64,000 nt of DNA from Platanthera guangdongensis (lineage: Eukaryota > Streptophyta > Magnoliopsida > Asparagales > Orchidaceae), in assembly GCA_039583875.1 (NCBI GenBank), contig CM077162.1, forward strand, positions 114,110,589 to 114,174,588. Reading direction: 5' to 3'. The notes beneath the pieces are model-generated. The model ran no database searches and had not been told where the DNA came from. It was given only the letters and a program-made list of their open reading frames with translations. Position 1 is the first letter of the stretch. Each line of letters begins with the position of its first letter. Of this stretch, positions 11,435-24,707 are shown one piece after another. The translations under genes and the position numbers were made by a program.

Positions 11435-11719
11435 AAAACTGCCTGGACTGTTAGGTCCAAATCTAAAGGCAAAGCCCCAGCACAAAACAAGAAGCTTACT
11501 GTAGATTATTCAGCCAGGGTAGTACCTAAACAAAGGTACAACAGGTTTGAGTGCTGGTGTTGTGGCAAGGTAGGCCACTTTGCCTTAGATTGTTGGCACA
11601 ATTCTAGTGTCAAGGAGAGTAGCAATCTGCCTGCTAGAAGAGCTACAGGTAGATTTGTTAAAGTACAGACTAACTTGCACCAAGGACCCAAAAGTTATTT
11701 GGGTTCTAAGGTTAAGTAA

Positions 11720-14700
11720 TCTGTGTTGCAGGTGAGTCCAAGTTGCCATGCCCCAATATAGTACTTGGACAGTGGATGTTCCAGGCACATGACTGGAACA
11801 AGGGGGTTGCTGAAGGACTACACACCTATCAAGGATGACCCTAAAGTAACCTTTGGTGGTTCAGAAAAAGGAATCATCAAAGGCTTTGGTAACATTTCTA
11901 GTAATCAGATTACTATCACTCAAGTGGCCTATGTGAAAGGCTTGAAACACAACCTTATAAGCATAAGTCAGCTGAGTGATTTAGGATATGACATTTAATT
12001 TATTAAGAATGGATGTCATATCAAAAGGTCAAATGATCAAAAGGTCATATTGATAGGATATAGAAAGAGAAATGTTTATTATCTTAATTTTGAGTGTGAG
12101 AACAATGTTTCGCCTATTTATCTTGTAGCTGATGAGAGAGTCTCACATTGTGTTAAATGGCACAAGAGGCTGACCCATCTTAACTACAAGACTATTGACC
12201 AACTCTTTAGCAAAGAGTTAGTGAGGAATGGTCCTCAAGTTAAGTGTATAAATGATGGGATATGCTCAGCTTGTCAAAAAGGCAAGCAGACCAAATCCAC
12301 CTTTCATAGCCTTGAAAACAAGGATTCAGTGAGGTGTCTATACCTCTTGCATATGGATCTATTTGGTCCTATGCCAGTTCACAGTCTAGGTAGGAAGGTC
12401 TACATATTTGTGGTAGTAGATGACTATTCTAGATATTCCTGGGTGTTCTTCCTAAGACAAAAATCTGAAACCCCAAGTATCTTATATAGTTTTGTTAAAC
12501 AAATTCATAATAAGTTGGACAGTATAGTGGTCAAAATCAGAAGTGACCATGGTACTGAATTTCAGTTTGAAAGTATGACAAGACTATGTGAAGAATTTGG
12601 GATTTTTCAGGAATTTTCCTCACCTAGAACACCACAGCAAAATGGTATTGCTGAAAGGAAGAATAGAATATTGATAGAGGCTGGTAGAACTCTATTGAGT
12701 GACACTTCTCTCCCAGAATATTTCTGGGCTGAGGTAGTAAACACTGCATGTCATGTGATCAATAGGGCTACTCTCACCAAGTGCCACAAAAAGACTCCCT
12801 ATGAGATTGTGAAGGGCAGGAAACCAAATTTATCCTATTTCAGGATCTTTGGTTGCAAGTGCTATATACTTAATAATGGCAAGTCTTATCTAATTACATT
12901 TGCTGCCAAATCCCAAGAGGGGATCTTTGTTGGGTACAACAACAATAGTAAGGCTTATAGGGTCTACAACTTGGTTACTCAAGTTATAGAAGAGTCTGTA
13001 CATGTAGTCTTTGATGAAACAAGGCTCATTAACAGTGAATTGCCAAGTAGTGTTTGCAGTTCTACAAGTATAAATGAGAGATTGGACAAGCTTACCATTA
13101 CAGAAGGTTCTACTGCAACTCAGCAAGTGGAAAATGGTGGCTGCTGTCCAGGGGGAGTACAAGACTCTCTAGATGCTGAAGACGACCAAGAGGTGCAGCT
13201 AAATGAAGAGGCTGGAGGTGTTCAACCTGAAGATAGACTACCTCCAGCTAATAGACACTTAAAGGATCATCCAGCAAATCAGATAATTGGTGATCCAAGA
13301 CAAGGAGTGCAAACAAGAAGCAGAAATCTGAGCACAGTTCTTTGCTCCAGCTTTCTATCACAAGTGGAACCCAAGAAATTTGAAGAAGCAGTTCTAGACC
13401 CACATTGGATTGATGCCACGCAAGAGGAGCTGAATCAGTTCAGAAGATGCAAGGTCTAGAAGCTTGTTCCTAAACCAAAAGACCACAACATTATTGGAAC
13501 AAAGTGGATCTTTAGGAACAAATTGGATGAGAATGAGATCATTGTGAAGAATAAAGCAAGACTTGTTGCAAAAGGGTATAAGCAGGAAGAAGGTATTGAT
13601 TTTGATCAAACCTTTGCCCCAGTAGCAAGACTGGAAGCAATCAGAATGTTCCTTGCTTTTGCAACATATCAAGGTTTCAAGGTATTTCAAATGGATGTAA
13701 AGTCAGCTTTCCTGAATGGAAATTTAAAGTAAGAAGTCTATGTAGAGCAGCCCTCAGGTTTTGTTGATCCTCTCAAATCTGATTATGTTTATAGACTTAG
13801 GAAAGCATTGTATGGGTTGAAACAAGCCCTAAGGGCTTGGTATGAAACCCTGTATAGTTTCCTCATTGAGAACAAATTCTCAAGGGGGAAAAATAGACAA
13901 GACTCTATTCCTTAGGGAATCTAAAGGAAAGATAATTCTAGTATAAATATATGTTGATGACATAATATTTGGGTCTACTGAAAGTAATCTTTGCATAAAG
14001 TTTGCAAAACTTATGCAAGGAAAATTTGAAATGAGCAGTATGGGGGAACTTAAGTTCTTCTTGGGTCTTCAAGTAAGACAGACTAAAGATGACTTGTCCA
14101 TATCCCAGTCTAAGTTCACCCTAGAGTTAATAAAGAAGTATGGTATGGAATCATCCACTACCATGAGAACTCCTATGGGGTCAAGTGTATCTCTAAGCAA
14201 AGATGATGCAGGGAAACCTGCAGATGAAACTTTGTATAGAGGGATAGTTGGCTCCCTTTTATATCTGACTGCTAGTAGACCAGATATCATGTATGCTACA
14301 TGTGTCTGTGCTAGATACCAAGCATGCCCTAAAGAATCTCATCTGACTGCAGTAAAAAGGATTTTGAGATATCTTAAGGGCACACCTTATTTAGGCCTTT
14401 GGTACCCTAGGAATAAAGATTTTCTACTGACAGGCTATTCAGATGCAGATTTTGCAGGTTGCAAAGAAGATATGAAGAGTACTACAGGAACCTGTCAATT
14501 TCTAGGTGGAAGACTAGTGTCTTGGAGTAGTAAGAAGCAGACCAGTGTGGCAATCTCCACAGCTGAGTCAGAATATGTTGCTGCAGGAAGCTACTGTGCA
14601 CAATTTTTGTGGATTCAACATCAGCTAGTAGACTATGGTATTCAAGTAAGTAGAACACCTTTGCTTTGTGATTCTACAAGTGCAATTTCTATAGCTAATA

Positions 14701-14894
14701 ATCCTGTATTACATAGTAGGACTAAGCAAATAGAAATTAGATACCATTTTCTTAGAGAATATGTAGAAAAAGAGGACATTTCCCTTGAATATGTTAAAAT
14801 AGATAATCAGATTGCTGATATGTTTACTCAGCCTCTTGATGAAACTAAATTCAATAAGTTTAAAATTGAATTAGGAATGTTGAACTTAGAATAG
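11720..14894 (+). pseudogene. pol: Element A pol (PR-INT-RT-RNase H)
   Basis: Same frame as gag after the TAA at 11717. In order: aspartic protease ([12 protein letters not shown]; the preceding Trp is a TAG at 11759), GAG-pre-integrase with the HHCC zinc (HKRLTHLNY, then CSACQKGK), integrase core with D, D, E visible ([24 protein letters not shown]), RT ([11 protein letters not shown], then YVDDIIFGS) and RNase H (SDADFAGC, STAESEYVAAG, CDSTSA). Disabling changes include TAA at 11996, TAG near 13457, a TAA before YVDD (Gln in E) and a +1 frameshift between about 13860 and 14010 at a GGGGGAAAAA run. Catalytic motifs are otherwise preserved. Confidence 0.93.
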
Positions 14895-15392
14895 TTTGAT
14901 AAAAATTGGCTAAGTAAAATAGTGTCGACACAAGGAGTTGTCAGTGTCAACACATAGAAGTGGTGTCGACATTTCAGAGAAATGGTGTCGACACATCTAG
15001 AAAGTCTGTGTCGACACTTCAGATAAATAGTGTCGACACATCCAGAGTAGGTGTCGACACATCCAAGGTGGTGTCGACACTTAGGTTTAACACTAATTTC
15101 GTCGAGTGAAGTATCGACTAATCGTTGATCGCAGATGTATAAGTGTCGACAGATCATAATTGGTGTCGACACATATATGTCAACACTGTTGTCGAGAATT
15201 AAGTAGTCTGTGTCGACACTTTTCAACAGTGTCGACACATTTAGAGGATTATGATGCGCCTTTTCACCTTCATTTTTAGAAAGGTATAAATAGGTCTTCA
15301 CCATTGTTTGTCGACACGCTCTCAATAGTTTCGAGACCAAAACTTTGTGTCGACATATCTCTCATCTAATTTCAAGATTTCTCAAAACCCTA
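14895..15392 (+). promoter_or_regulatory. Element A pol-aORF spacer: GTGTCGACAC array plus TATA box
   Basis: About ten GTGTCGACAC copies or variants begin at 14922, only 28 bp after the pol stop. A TCGTCGAGTGAAGTATCGAC-type inverted repeat is near 15099-15118. TATAAATAG at 15285-15293 lies 108 bp before the aORF ATG (15393). This repeats the layout of the LTR promoter region and is conserved in both E copies. A promoter function is inferred. Confidence 0.65.
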
Positions 15393-18204
15393 ATGGCGCC
15401 AAAGCTCGAGGAGAATGTCAATGAAGGATATGAGTTAGTACGGAATGCATTTGACCATGCGGAATAAGAAATTAAGGATAGTGTAACCCTAATTACTGAG
15501 AACGGGTTGGAGTATTTAGTTTCCGAGCCAACCAAAATTTGGAAGAAGGAAGTACTCGAATTCTTTGGTGCAGCTACCCTTGATGATACTGGACTCAAAA
15601 TCAAGTCTGCAGTTCATGGAGTAAAAGTAAAACTCACCCAGAAGAGTCTAAGAAAAGTTCTACATCTACCAAGAACTAAAGAAGAGGAAGATGTCCCTAC
15701 ATCTAAGACTAGGAATGCATTGCAATGGTGTGGGCTAGATTCAACCATGAAGATTGGCTCCATTTTTAACAGGAAAGGCATAAATATGCAAGGCAAGTTC
15801 TTGTCTGAAGTAGTAGGAAAAATGATTCTGAGCAAGCCAGGTGGGCATGATAGGATACCAGCTCACATGTTCAGCTTAATGACAAGAATTATCTTTAAGC
15901 TAAAAACTGATTGGTCAGCAGTGATGTTTGAAAAGATTAAGGAAAGTCTAAAGAAGCCCAATCTGGGTAGAATTATGAGTCTATACTTAGCTGGAACAAT
16001 TCCAGAAGTCATGAACCAAGCTGCTGGTTCTAAAATTAACCATATGAGGAGGATGGATATTAGGATAATCTCAAGGTGGGATAGGGTGTTAACCAAGGAC
16101 ATGCCTACTCCAGAAAAGGAAGTTCCTCCACAGAACAAGAAGAAAGACATAATGGTTCCTGAATCATCCAGTAGCTCAGAGGAGCAAGTAGTTTTTAGTT
16201 CTGATGATGGAGAGGCTGGAAATACTGGAAGGTCACCAGTAAGGAATGAAGATGCACAAAGGTAGGGGGAGCAACCAACTACTAGCCCCATCCACCTGGA
16301 TCCACTCCAGGGGGAGCCTCAACATGTGGAAGAGCCTACTCACTTAGACAGTGAAATGGCAACTCAAACAATCCTTGAGGTAATACATGAAGTTAATCAA
16401 TCAATTTTCCATATTGAGAATGAAGTATTAACTGAGTCTTTAATTGATGTTGATCAGCAAACTCAGTTAAATAGTCAACCACAAGATATTGTCATGAAAG
16501 ATACATCAGTTGCTGATAATGCTCCTGAGATAAGAGAATCTCCAGTCCCTACTCAACAGGAGTTTACTCTAGAAGAGCTGTTCACTGATTTGGTACAAAC
16601 TGATTTTGAGGGAGAGAAAGCAGTTTTTGAGGGGGAGAAGGTAGATCTTGAGGGGGAGCAAGTAGGAGCTCAGGGAGAGAATACAATGACTGAAACTGAG
16701 GAGTAAAGGACTCAGGGGGAGCTACCAAGACCTGAGAAGGAATTACCTCCAAGTCCTAAGGAAAGGGTTGACATAGCTAGTACCTCAGAATCTGAAGATG
16801 CTTCTGAGGCTCAAGCAAAGAAGAGGAAGCTTATGGTCTTCAAAAGAAGAAGCCAGAGCTACAAGAAAGCATTACAAACTGTGGCTCCACAGCCTGCCCC
16901 ATCAGTTGATTACAGTTCATTATTAATATCTTTACAAGTAAAGTTGGATGAGCAAAAAATAACAATGGAGAAGTATATGGATGAGACTCACAAAGACCTC
17001 CAATTCTCCTTGGCCCAAGACATCAAATCTATAAGATTTGAAGTAAATCAAAATAAGAAGAAAATGACTGACTGTTTCCACAAAGGAGGTAATGCAGTGG
17101 TTTACCTAGCCACTCATCAAGAAAAAATAAAGACACAGGTGGATTATATAGCAGTAAAGGAGGGATATGTCTTAGAAAATCAGATTAGAATGAATGATAA
17201 TCTGATTGCATCCCATAATGCTATTGTTACAGAATTGAACAAAGTTGCAATAGCCCAGCCTACTGATAATTCTAAAGCCAAACCAGAGTTTGATAAGGAA
17301 AAGTTTGATAAGGATTTCCAGGAAGGCATAACTGCTGTAAAAACTGCTATTACAGATTCTCAAAAGATTATTTCTGGACTGCTGCTGAAGTTGAGGGGTC
17401 TTTATAAAGATGGATTTAATTATATGGATGAACTGATCAGGTTTCAGAAGGATGATCTTAGAGATCATGTGACTAGAGAAGTCATAAAGGGGGAGAGAGT
17501 ACTAATCAAAGCTGGATCTGATCATGCTAAATGGATTTCCAATAGCATCAGAGCCACTCTTGGATATCCACCCCTTTGTGATGATGACAATGTAGCTAAA
17601 TCTGGGATTCTCCCTGCTTTTTTTGGAGGAGAGCCTGCTGAAGTTGCTCAAGTCATTTATCCTCCAGCAGATTTTGAATTGATACATCATGAAGTCCAAT
17701 CAATGTATAACCCTCAAGAGGGAAATAAAAATATTATCATTAAGAAAGTAGACCAGCCTGTGACAGAGGCAGTATTAAAAGAGCAAGAAACCCTTTTGTC
17801 CAAGAAGAGGTTCAGAGAACAGGCTGAGTTAAGGCCAGATTTTGAGCAATGGAGCCCTACTTCTAGAAATATCATTCTAACTGCTTGGAAAGCTGCAAAG
17901 GACAATACCCTAGAGAGGTAAATGGTACTCGGAACAAGAGGAAAGAAAACATGAAGCCAGACAAGAGACTATTGTTCAGTACAGAAGGAAGGCTAAACTT
18001 GGGAAGCTACCTCCTAATGCACATGAGCCTAGCAAGTATTTCCCTAAGCCTTATCATTATTTTGAAAGACAAAAGATAAGGGTTGAAGAGCTGAAAAAGA
18101 AAGATCAAAAGGGCAAGAAGCCAGTTGATGAGAGAGATGTTCCAGTTCAAGCCAAGATTCAGTCTGGCAAGGGCATTGTCATCAAAGAGCCAGAGAAGCC
18201 TTAG
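15393..18204 (+). pseudogene. Element A third ORF (aORF), degenerate
   Basis: ATGGCG at 15393 is in the same context as in E (about 937 codons to TAG at 18202). The N-terminal 250 or so residues form a conserved globular domain (for example LVSEPTKIWKKEVLEFF, KKPNLGRIMSLYLAG). A long acidic Glu/Gln/Pro-rich linker holds GGGGGAG-encoded EGE repeats. A Lys-rich patch and a coiled-coil-like Gln/Lys segment follow, then a conserved C-terminal block (RPDFEQWSPTSRNIILTAWK). No membrane segment or signal peptide is visible. Broken by TAA at 15465, TAG at 16263, TAA at 16704 and a frameshift near 17918. The function is unknown; it is the SIRE-type extra ORF sometimes called env-like. Confidence 0.8.
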
Positions 18205-18472
18205 TTTAGATTTTCTTAAGTTTATAACTTTGTAATCATTTATGTTAAAATCCATGTAAACTTTTGATTAAAGAAACCTTTGTAGTTGAAGCAAAACATG
18301 TTTAATGCTTGTTCTGTGTTAGCATTATTATTATTCTGAGATGCTTTGTTTTATATGTTTTGTTTAAGTATTTACCCTGTCATATATTGCTATTATACAT
18401 CATAATGTGTATTTGTTATGTATGATGTATATCATTGACTAAGGGTTATGACTTCTCCAAATAGGGAGAGAT
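18205..18472 (+). other. Element A 3' untranslated tail and polypurine tract
   Basis: AT-rich non-coding sequence ends in CCAAATAGGGAGAGAT (18457-18472), abutting the 3' LTR. The same tail and tract recur before the last LTR of E. Confidence 0.8.
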
Positions 18473-20264
18473 TGTTGGGTACATTGGAAAATGTGTACCA
18501 GATTTGAAGAAGCCTCACCCTACTCAATGATATACATCAAGGTGTATTTGATGTGTTTTGAGTTTATATGTGCAGGTTAAGTAATTGCAGGAAATGCTAA
18601 AAAATTTCTAAGTCCATGTGTCGACACCTAGAGAAGCAGTGTCAATACTTATGAAGGCTTGTGTCGACACTGAAAAAAAGCTATGTCGACACTTAGAGTA
18701 AATTGTGTCGACACCAGGAAAGGCAGAGTCGACACCAGAAGAAATATGTCGACACTTAGAGGCAGTGTCGACACACTGTGAAGAATAGTTAACATAAATC
18801 GTGTCGACACTTAGAGGCAGAGTTGACACCCAGAGAAGCTAAGTCGACATCAGCTGTGTCGACACCAAAAGGCAGTGTCGACACACAGAAGTATTTGTCA
18901 ACATCAACTGTGTCGACACAAAGGAGATGTGTCGACACACAGCAAGTTTCAACACAGTTAAAGTAAAGAAGTACTTGTGTCGACACAAAAGAGATGTGTC
19001 GACACACAGCAGAATTCAACTAAGTTTTAAAGAAGAAGTACTTGTGTCTATACACTCAATCAGTGTCGACACATTCAACAGAAGCAATGTCGAGAAGTTG
19101 TTACAATAACAGAAGGAGTTGTGTCGACACCACCAAGGCATGTGTCGACACTTAGTCCACTTGTGTCGACACTTAGTCTATTTGTGTCGACACATAATGA
19201 AGATCAGTCTCGACACTTTCAGACAGAGATAGTATTTTCAAGAAGTGACTGGATGACTTGACAACTGCCATTTCAACCGGTCTACCACAACTGTCAAAAC
19301 TGTCAGAAGTTCGTTAGAATCCGGATCAGCCGGTTACCATGGAGAAAGACTATATAAAGGCTTTGTCCTTCAACAGAAAGTGATGATCAATCATTATAGA
19401 ATACAGATCCAGAGAAAACTGTAAATCAGTCTTTTGAAGAAACTTCAAATTTACTTGGAGAGAGAGAACTCCAGTAATTGAAATCAAGAAAGAGACTTGT
19501 TTAATCAAATCTCTTAAGAAGCAGGTTCTGAACAAGACTGCAAAGAAGGATCCAGATTTAATTCTCCATCTTAAGAAGGAAGTTGCCAGCTGGTCTACTT
19601 CAAGAAGATCAACTTTTACTGAGTTCAGACTCAAGAAGCCTTGAAGAAAGCAAAAACAAAGTTGATATCAGAAATCAGTTCTATCAAGAACTGATCAAGA
19701 AGGTTTCCCTCTTCATTCTCTCAAACAGAGTGGTAACCTAAAACCCTTTATTATTATTTTTGTAGGATCCTAAGGGATCTGAGCTATAAGCCTATTTTAT
19801 AAAGGCTGAGTGTAAGAGATTTAGATATCTGAGTGTAGGTCTTGTTGAAGACTGAGTGGTAGGGCTTTGTGCCTGAGTTGTAGGAGACTGTGTTCTCTGA
19901 GTATATGCCTTGGTGAAGGCTGAGGTAGGGCAGTTTGCCTGAGTTGTAGGAGTGGGGACACTCTGAGTTGTAGGAACCTGTTTGGGGTTCTGAGCTGTAA
20001 GATCTGAGGAGAAGTGCAGAAGTTAGGCCGAATCTAGTACACTGCTAGATAGGCGAAGGGGGAAAGTGGATGTACCCAGACCTTGGGGAACCACTATAAA
20101 CAATGTGTGCACTCTGTGTATGATTGTTTCTGTGATTGCTGTACTGATAGCTGTAGAATATGCAATTGCTGCTTAAATTACAGAACAGATTGTCTGCCTT
20201 TAAAGTAAAAGAAAAATTATACCTATTCACCCCCCCTCTAGGTGGTTAGACACTAATTCTTTCA
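18473..20264 (+). repeat. 3' LTR of element A (1792 bp)
   Basis: Starts TGTTGGGTACATTGG and ends TTCTTTCA, followed by the TSD ctatc. It contains the GTGTCGACAC array (about 18618-19217) and TATATAAAG at 19351. Confidence 0.95.
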
Positions 20265-22876
20265 CTATCAGTTTAGAAGCTATCATCCGTGTAACCCTTT
20301 ACAACGAGCTCTTCCTCCCCGTCGAATACCAAGAATGTATCCTTAGTCCTTCTTAATTAATTTAGGATATTCTTGACAGTAATCCAGTAACTTTCATCGG
20401 GATCAGACTAATACCTGCTAATCTTGCTCAAAGCATAAGAGACATCGGGTCTAGTACATAACATTACATACATGATTGACCCAATTGCCGAAGCATATGT
20501 GATCAACTTTTTGCGGTCCTTATCTTCACAAGACTTAGGACACTGGTCCTTAGAGAGACTCACACCATGAGACATGGGCAAGAATCCTTTCTTGGACTCA
20601 AGCATGCTGAACTATTTCAACACCTTGTTAATGTACGTACTTTGGGTCAAACCCAGCAACTTCTTCGATCTAACTCTATAGATCTTAATACTGAGTATAT
20701 AAGTCGCTTCCCCTAAGTCCTTCATCGAAAAATAGTCCCCTAGGTTGTTCTTAACAACTTGTAGGGTCGGTTTGTCATTCCTGATCAATAGTATGTCATC
20801 TACATACAAAATCAGGAAGACAACTATGCTCCCACTAATCCATTTGTAAACATATGGTTCATCCTCATTTTTGATAAAACCAAACTCTTTGATCTTTTCA
20901 TCAAAATGAAGATTCCAACTTCGAGATGCCTATTTTAATCCATAAATGGATCTCTACAGCTTGCATATTTTAGGGGCTTCACCTAGAGATATAAAACCCT
21001 CAGGTTGTGTCATATACACTTTCTCAAGGTGGTTTCCATTAAGAAAAGTCATTTTGACATCCATCTGCCAGATATCGTAGTCATAATACGCAGCAATATC
21101 AAGCAGAATTATGATGGACTTAACCATGACAATAGGGGAAAAAGTATCATCATAGTCCATACCATGAATTTGCTTGAAATATTTAGCCACCAGTCGCCCT
21201 TTGAATGTCTGTACATTCTCATCCATGTCAGTCTTCTTCTTGAAGACCCACTTACAACCTATGGGTCTTACCCCTTCAAGTGGTTCCACCAAAGTCCATA
21301 CTTAGTTTTCATACATGGAGTCCATTTCAAATTTCTTGGCCTCAAGCCACTTCTCGGAGTCCGGTCCACACATAGCCTCATGGTAGGTTGCAGGCTCATC
21401 ACTATGATCCATAAGCAACACACTACCTATTTGAGATACGAGAAATCCATATCTCTCAGACTCAAACTTGGTCTACCAAATCTACATAGAACTTATGTTT
21501 CCTAAGCAGGTTCTCCAGCTACAGCTACTTGTAGTCCTGACTTAGGTCCCAATTCCGGTTCATTCACAGTTTGCGGTTCCTGAACTTCTTCAAGTTCTAC
21601 CCTGGCTGTCTTTCTACTTAAGAACTCTTTATCAAGAAAGACACCAGTCCTTGCAAAAAACACTTTGCCCTCGGATGGTAGGTAGAAGTAGTACCATTTG
21701 GTTTCCCTAGGATACCCCACAAGATAACACTTATCTGATTTAGGTTCCCACTTATCAGGAATTTGACATCTTACGTATGCCTCACAGACTGAAACCTTAA
21801 TGAACGATATACTGGGATGCTTCCCAGTCCATATCTCATATGATGTCTTTAGAATTGCTTTCGTTGGAGCACGGTTTAGTGTTAAAGCAGCAGTATCTAG
21901 AGCAAATCCCCAAAAGGAAATAGGCAGATCTGCATGACTCTTCATCGATCACACCATGTCTAACAAAGTACGATTTCTCCTCTCATACACACCATTATGT
22001 TGTGGTGTTCTAGGTGGAGTGAGATGTAATACAATACCACACTCTATCAGATGATCACAGAGCTCATGACTTAGGTATTCGCCACCTCGATCAGATCAGA
22101 GTGCTTTAACCTTCTTACCCAGCTGGTTTACTACTTTGTTTTTAAACTCTTTGAACTTTTCAAAGATTTCGGATTTGTAATTCATAAGATACACATATTT
22201 GTATCTACTGAAATCATCAGTAAACGTAACAAAGTAGAAAAAACCCACCTCTAGCGATAGAACTCATAGGTCCACATACATCACTATGTACTATACCCAA
22301 GAGATCATCAACCCTCTCATTGAAGCCAGTGAAAGGGACTTTAGTTATCTTGCCTAACAAACAAGATTCACATATCTCAAATGATTCATAATCAAATGAG
22401 TCCAACAATCCATCTTTATGGAGCTTGGATATACGATTCTCATTTATATGGCCCAAACGACAATGCCAAAGATACGTATGGTTCGAGTCATTTGTTCTTA
22501 GTCTTTTAGTATTTTCAATATTATAGATCAGATGGTCTAAGTTCAAAACATATAGACCATTAAACATTTGTGCCACACCATAACAAACATCATTCTTAAA
22601 TATTGAACAACAATTGTTCTTAATAATAAAAGAAAAACCCACCATATCTAAACATGACATGGATATAATGTTTCAAGTTATGGAAGGAACAAAATAATTA
22701 TTATCTAGTTCTATTACAAGCCCACTGGGCAAAGCAAGACGATAAACACCTACGGTAACAGCAGCAACTATTGCTCCATTGCCAATGCGCAGGTCCACCT
22801 CTCCTTTACTCAGCATTCTTCTTCTTCCCAGTTCCTGCACATTTATACAAATGTGAGAACCACATCCGGTATCCAA
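20265..22876 (-). pseudogene. pol: Element B pol (PR-INT-RT and start of RNase H)
   Basis: Reading down the minus strand: protease DTGCGSHI (about 22870), GAG-pre-integrase WHCRLGHINENRISKL and zinc Cys pair (ESCLLGK), integrase HSDVCGPM, a SDRGGEY block (about 22100) and a GVYERRNRTLL block (about 21975). The INT C-terminal region is 21502-21945, RT is at 20954-21292 and YVDDILLI is at about 20800. The RT/RNase H boundary (MYVMLCTRPDVSYALSKISRY) is at 20408-20470. It stops at the element A junction (20269) and resumes at 7282. Stops occur in every domain. Residues D, D and E of integrase and YVDD remain visible. Confidence 0.88.
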
Positions 22877-22879
22877 TAC

Positions 22880-23576
22880 CTAGGATGAAGGAGTAGCAAG
22901 GTTTATCTCTATAACATAAATACCTGAAGCGGAAGTCATACCTCCCCTCAGCTTTTGCAGGCCCTCCACATAAGAAGGACATTTCCTCCTCCACTGTCCA
23001 GCCTTGCCACAGTGGTGGCACTTTCCATCTTTCATTAAACCTTTCTTTTTCAGCGCTGAAGACTTGGGCTCTAGTCTAGACTTAGGTCCCACCTTCGTCT
23101 TCTTGAATCCCTTGTCCTTGCCCTTGCCTTTATGCACCATCAATATGGGGATAGTAGGCTTGACCTTCTTCATGTTTATCTCGGCAGTTCACAACATGCC
23201 TAGGAGCTCGGAAAGTGTCTTGTCTATTTCATTGATGTTATAGTTTAAGACAAACTGCTCATAACTGTCCGGCAATGATTGCACGATCAGGTCTATATCC
23301 AACTCTTGGCCCAGAGGGAACCCTAATCTTTCAAGGTTCTCGATATACCCAATCATCTTGAGTACGTGAGTCCCAACTAGGTCCCGAGCTCCCATCTTAC
23401 ACTAGAACAACGCCTTAGTGATGTCGAATCTCTCTTGATGAGCTTGCCCTTAAAATATTTTCTTGAGATGCTCGTCAATTTCCTTGCAACCCATGCTCTC
23501 GTGTTGCTTTTGGAGCTCAGAGTTCACGGTCGCAAGCATGAGACACTTGACGTCTAAGGAGTCGTCAAGATACTTC
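22880..23576 (-). pseudogene. gag: Element B gag, C-terminal part
   Basis: The minus-strand translation contains the copia gag core (LPDSYEQFVLNYNINEIDKTLSELLGML), a basic linker and one zinc knuckle, CHHCGKAGQWRRKC. Gln replaces the expected His ligand in the knuckle. It starts at the element C junction (23576), and the N-terminus is at 62282-62483. Reading across the excised C element restores continuous gag-like sequence. A stop separates the core from the knuckle region. Confidence 0.85.
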
Positions 23577-23986
23577 TTTAACACCCATGATTTTTCGGTA
23601 TTTATTTTCATTCCTGTAGTGGCATAATTTTGACGTCAGGGCATTATTTTAACGCATGTTTGGCTTGTGTCGTGGTTAGAGCGTTGTTTTGTTCTTTGAG
23701 TTTTCTATGTGGCTGGGTTTAGCCTGCTTGCAAGTTTCCCTTGCAAGCCGGGTATGTTTTGGTGACTCGGTGGAGCTTTTTTCGGAATGCTTGTGTTTTG
23801 GCTTCAGGAGGTGTTTGCCCAAGTTTTTGTTTGTCGAATTTGAGTTTCTACATCGCCGTTGGATTCGTAGAGTCAGTATTTAGCTACGGTGCAAATTTCA
23901 TAGAATTCAGAGTTTGTTATGGATTTTGGATCGTTTTAGGATTTAATGTAATGAAATATTGAATTGTAATGAATTAATTATTAATA

Positions 23987-23987
23987 T

Positions 23988-24024
<37 letters not shown>
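23987..24024. repeat. (TA)n microsatellite in element C 5' LTR
   Basis: About 19 TA units. The matching site in the 3' LTR (about 61070-61085) has only about seven, so the tract has changed since insertion. Confidence 0.9.
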
Positions 24025-24026
<2 letters not shown>

Positions 24027-24707
24027 TAATAACGAAAACCTAAGGACATTATTCATCTTCTTCCCTACCCGACAACATTTTTCGTTTCGCGAAAGAAGGA
24101 GGCGTGCGGCGGGCGGAGCTTTAGGCCTGCGAGATTGGGTGATTTATTGGTCGGTTTCGGCGTTTGAGTAGAGATTTGGAAAGCTTTCGGCGAGGGGCTT
24201 CGTGATCGTGGTAAGATCTTCCCGTTTTCCCGATTTTTGTATGTTAGGGTTTGAGATTTTGACCTCCTTTCTCCTCCAAAAGTTTCAGGAAACGTTGCTT
24301 AGGGCTTTTCTATGGCCGATCCTTGAAGCGGCGCGAGTGGGCAGCATTTCTCCAAAGTTTTGAGGCAAGTGGATCTCTCTCCCTTGCTTGTTCATTTTTA
24401 CTTGACCTCTCTTCTCGTTCCTTCCTCCCCTAGAGTTTAGGAGTAGTATAGGAAGCATGAAAATATCCCTCTAGGTTAGGTCTAGACTTTTGGCCAAACC
24501 ATATAGTTTAGGAAGAAATCGGGATAAGTAAAAAATTCGGTGATTATCATGTAGTGATTCGTCGAGTATCGTCGAATTTAGATAAGGAATTTTCGCAGAG
24601 TAAAAGGTTTGTAGCCTAAGTAGAATTCGGCGGGTATCAGGTTGGAATTTAGCGAGTATCACAGAATTTAGGTTAAGTCATTTTCGACGAGTATCATAAG
24701 TTAGCGC

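Larger units (their letters stand above)
9170..11716 (+). pseudogene. gag: Element A gag polyprotein region (interrupted by TRIM)
   Basis: The start ATGGGTTC at 9170 matches the starts of both element E copies. The N-terminal 230 or so residues match the copia gag (UBN2-type) capsid domain. A first zinc knuckle, CYCCNRQGHVMADC, is near 10168. Acidic Ser-rich and heptad-like segments follow, then a second knuckle (CWCCGKVGHFALDC, about 11550). Gag forms the virus-like particle and binds RNA through the knuckles. A TAG at 10484 replaces a Lys codon conserved in E. The TRIM at 10927-11434 plus its 5-bp duplication adds 513 bp, so the frame on either side is kept but the insert itself has stops. 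A TAA at 11717 separates gag from pol in the same frame, as in E. Confidence 0.9.
7283..20264 (+). mobile_element. Element A: full-length SIRE-like Ty1/copia retrotransposon with third ORF
   Basis: LTRs at 7283-9079 (1797 bp) and 18473-20264 (1792 bp) match over their whole length. The TSD ctatc flanks them (7278-7282 and 20265-20269). PBS at 9082, gag, in-frame stop, pol, regulatory spacer, aORF and polypurine tract are all present. A 508-bp TRIM is inserted in gag. Proteins are close relatives of those of element E. Confidence 0.95.
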
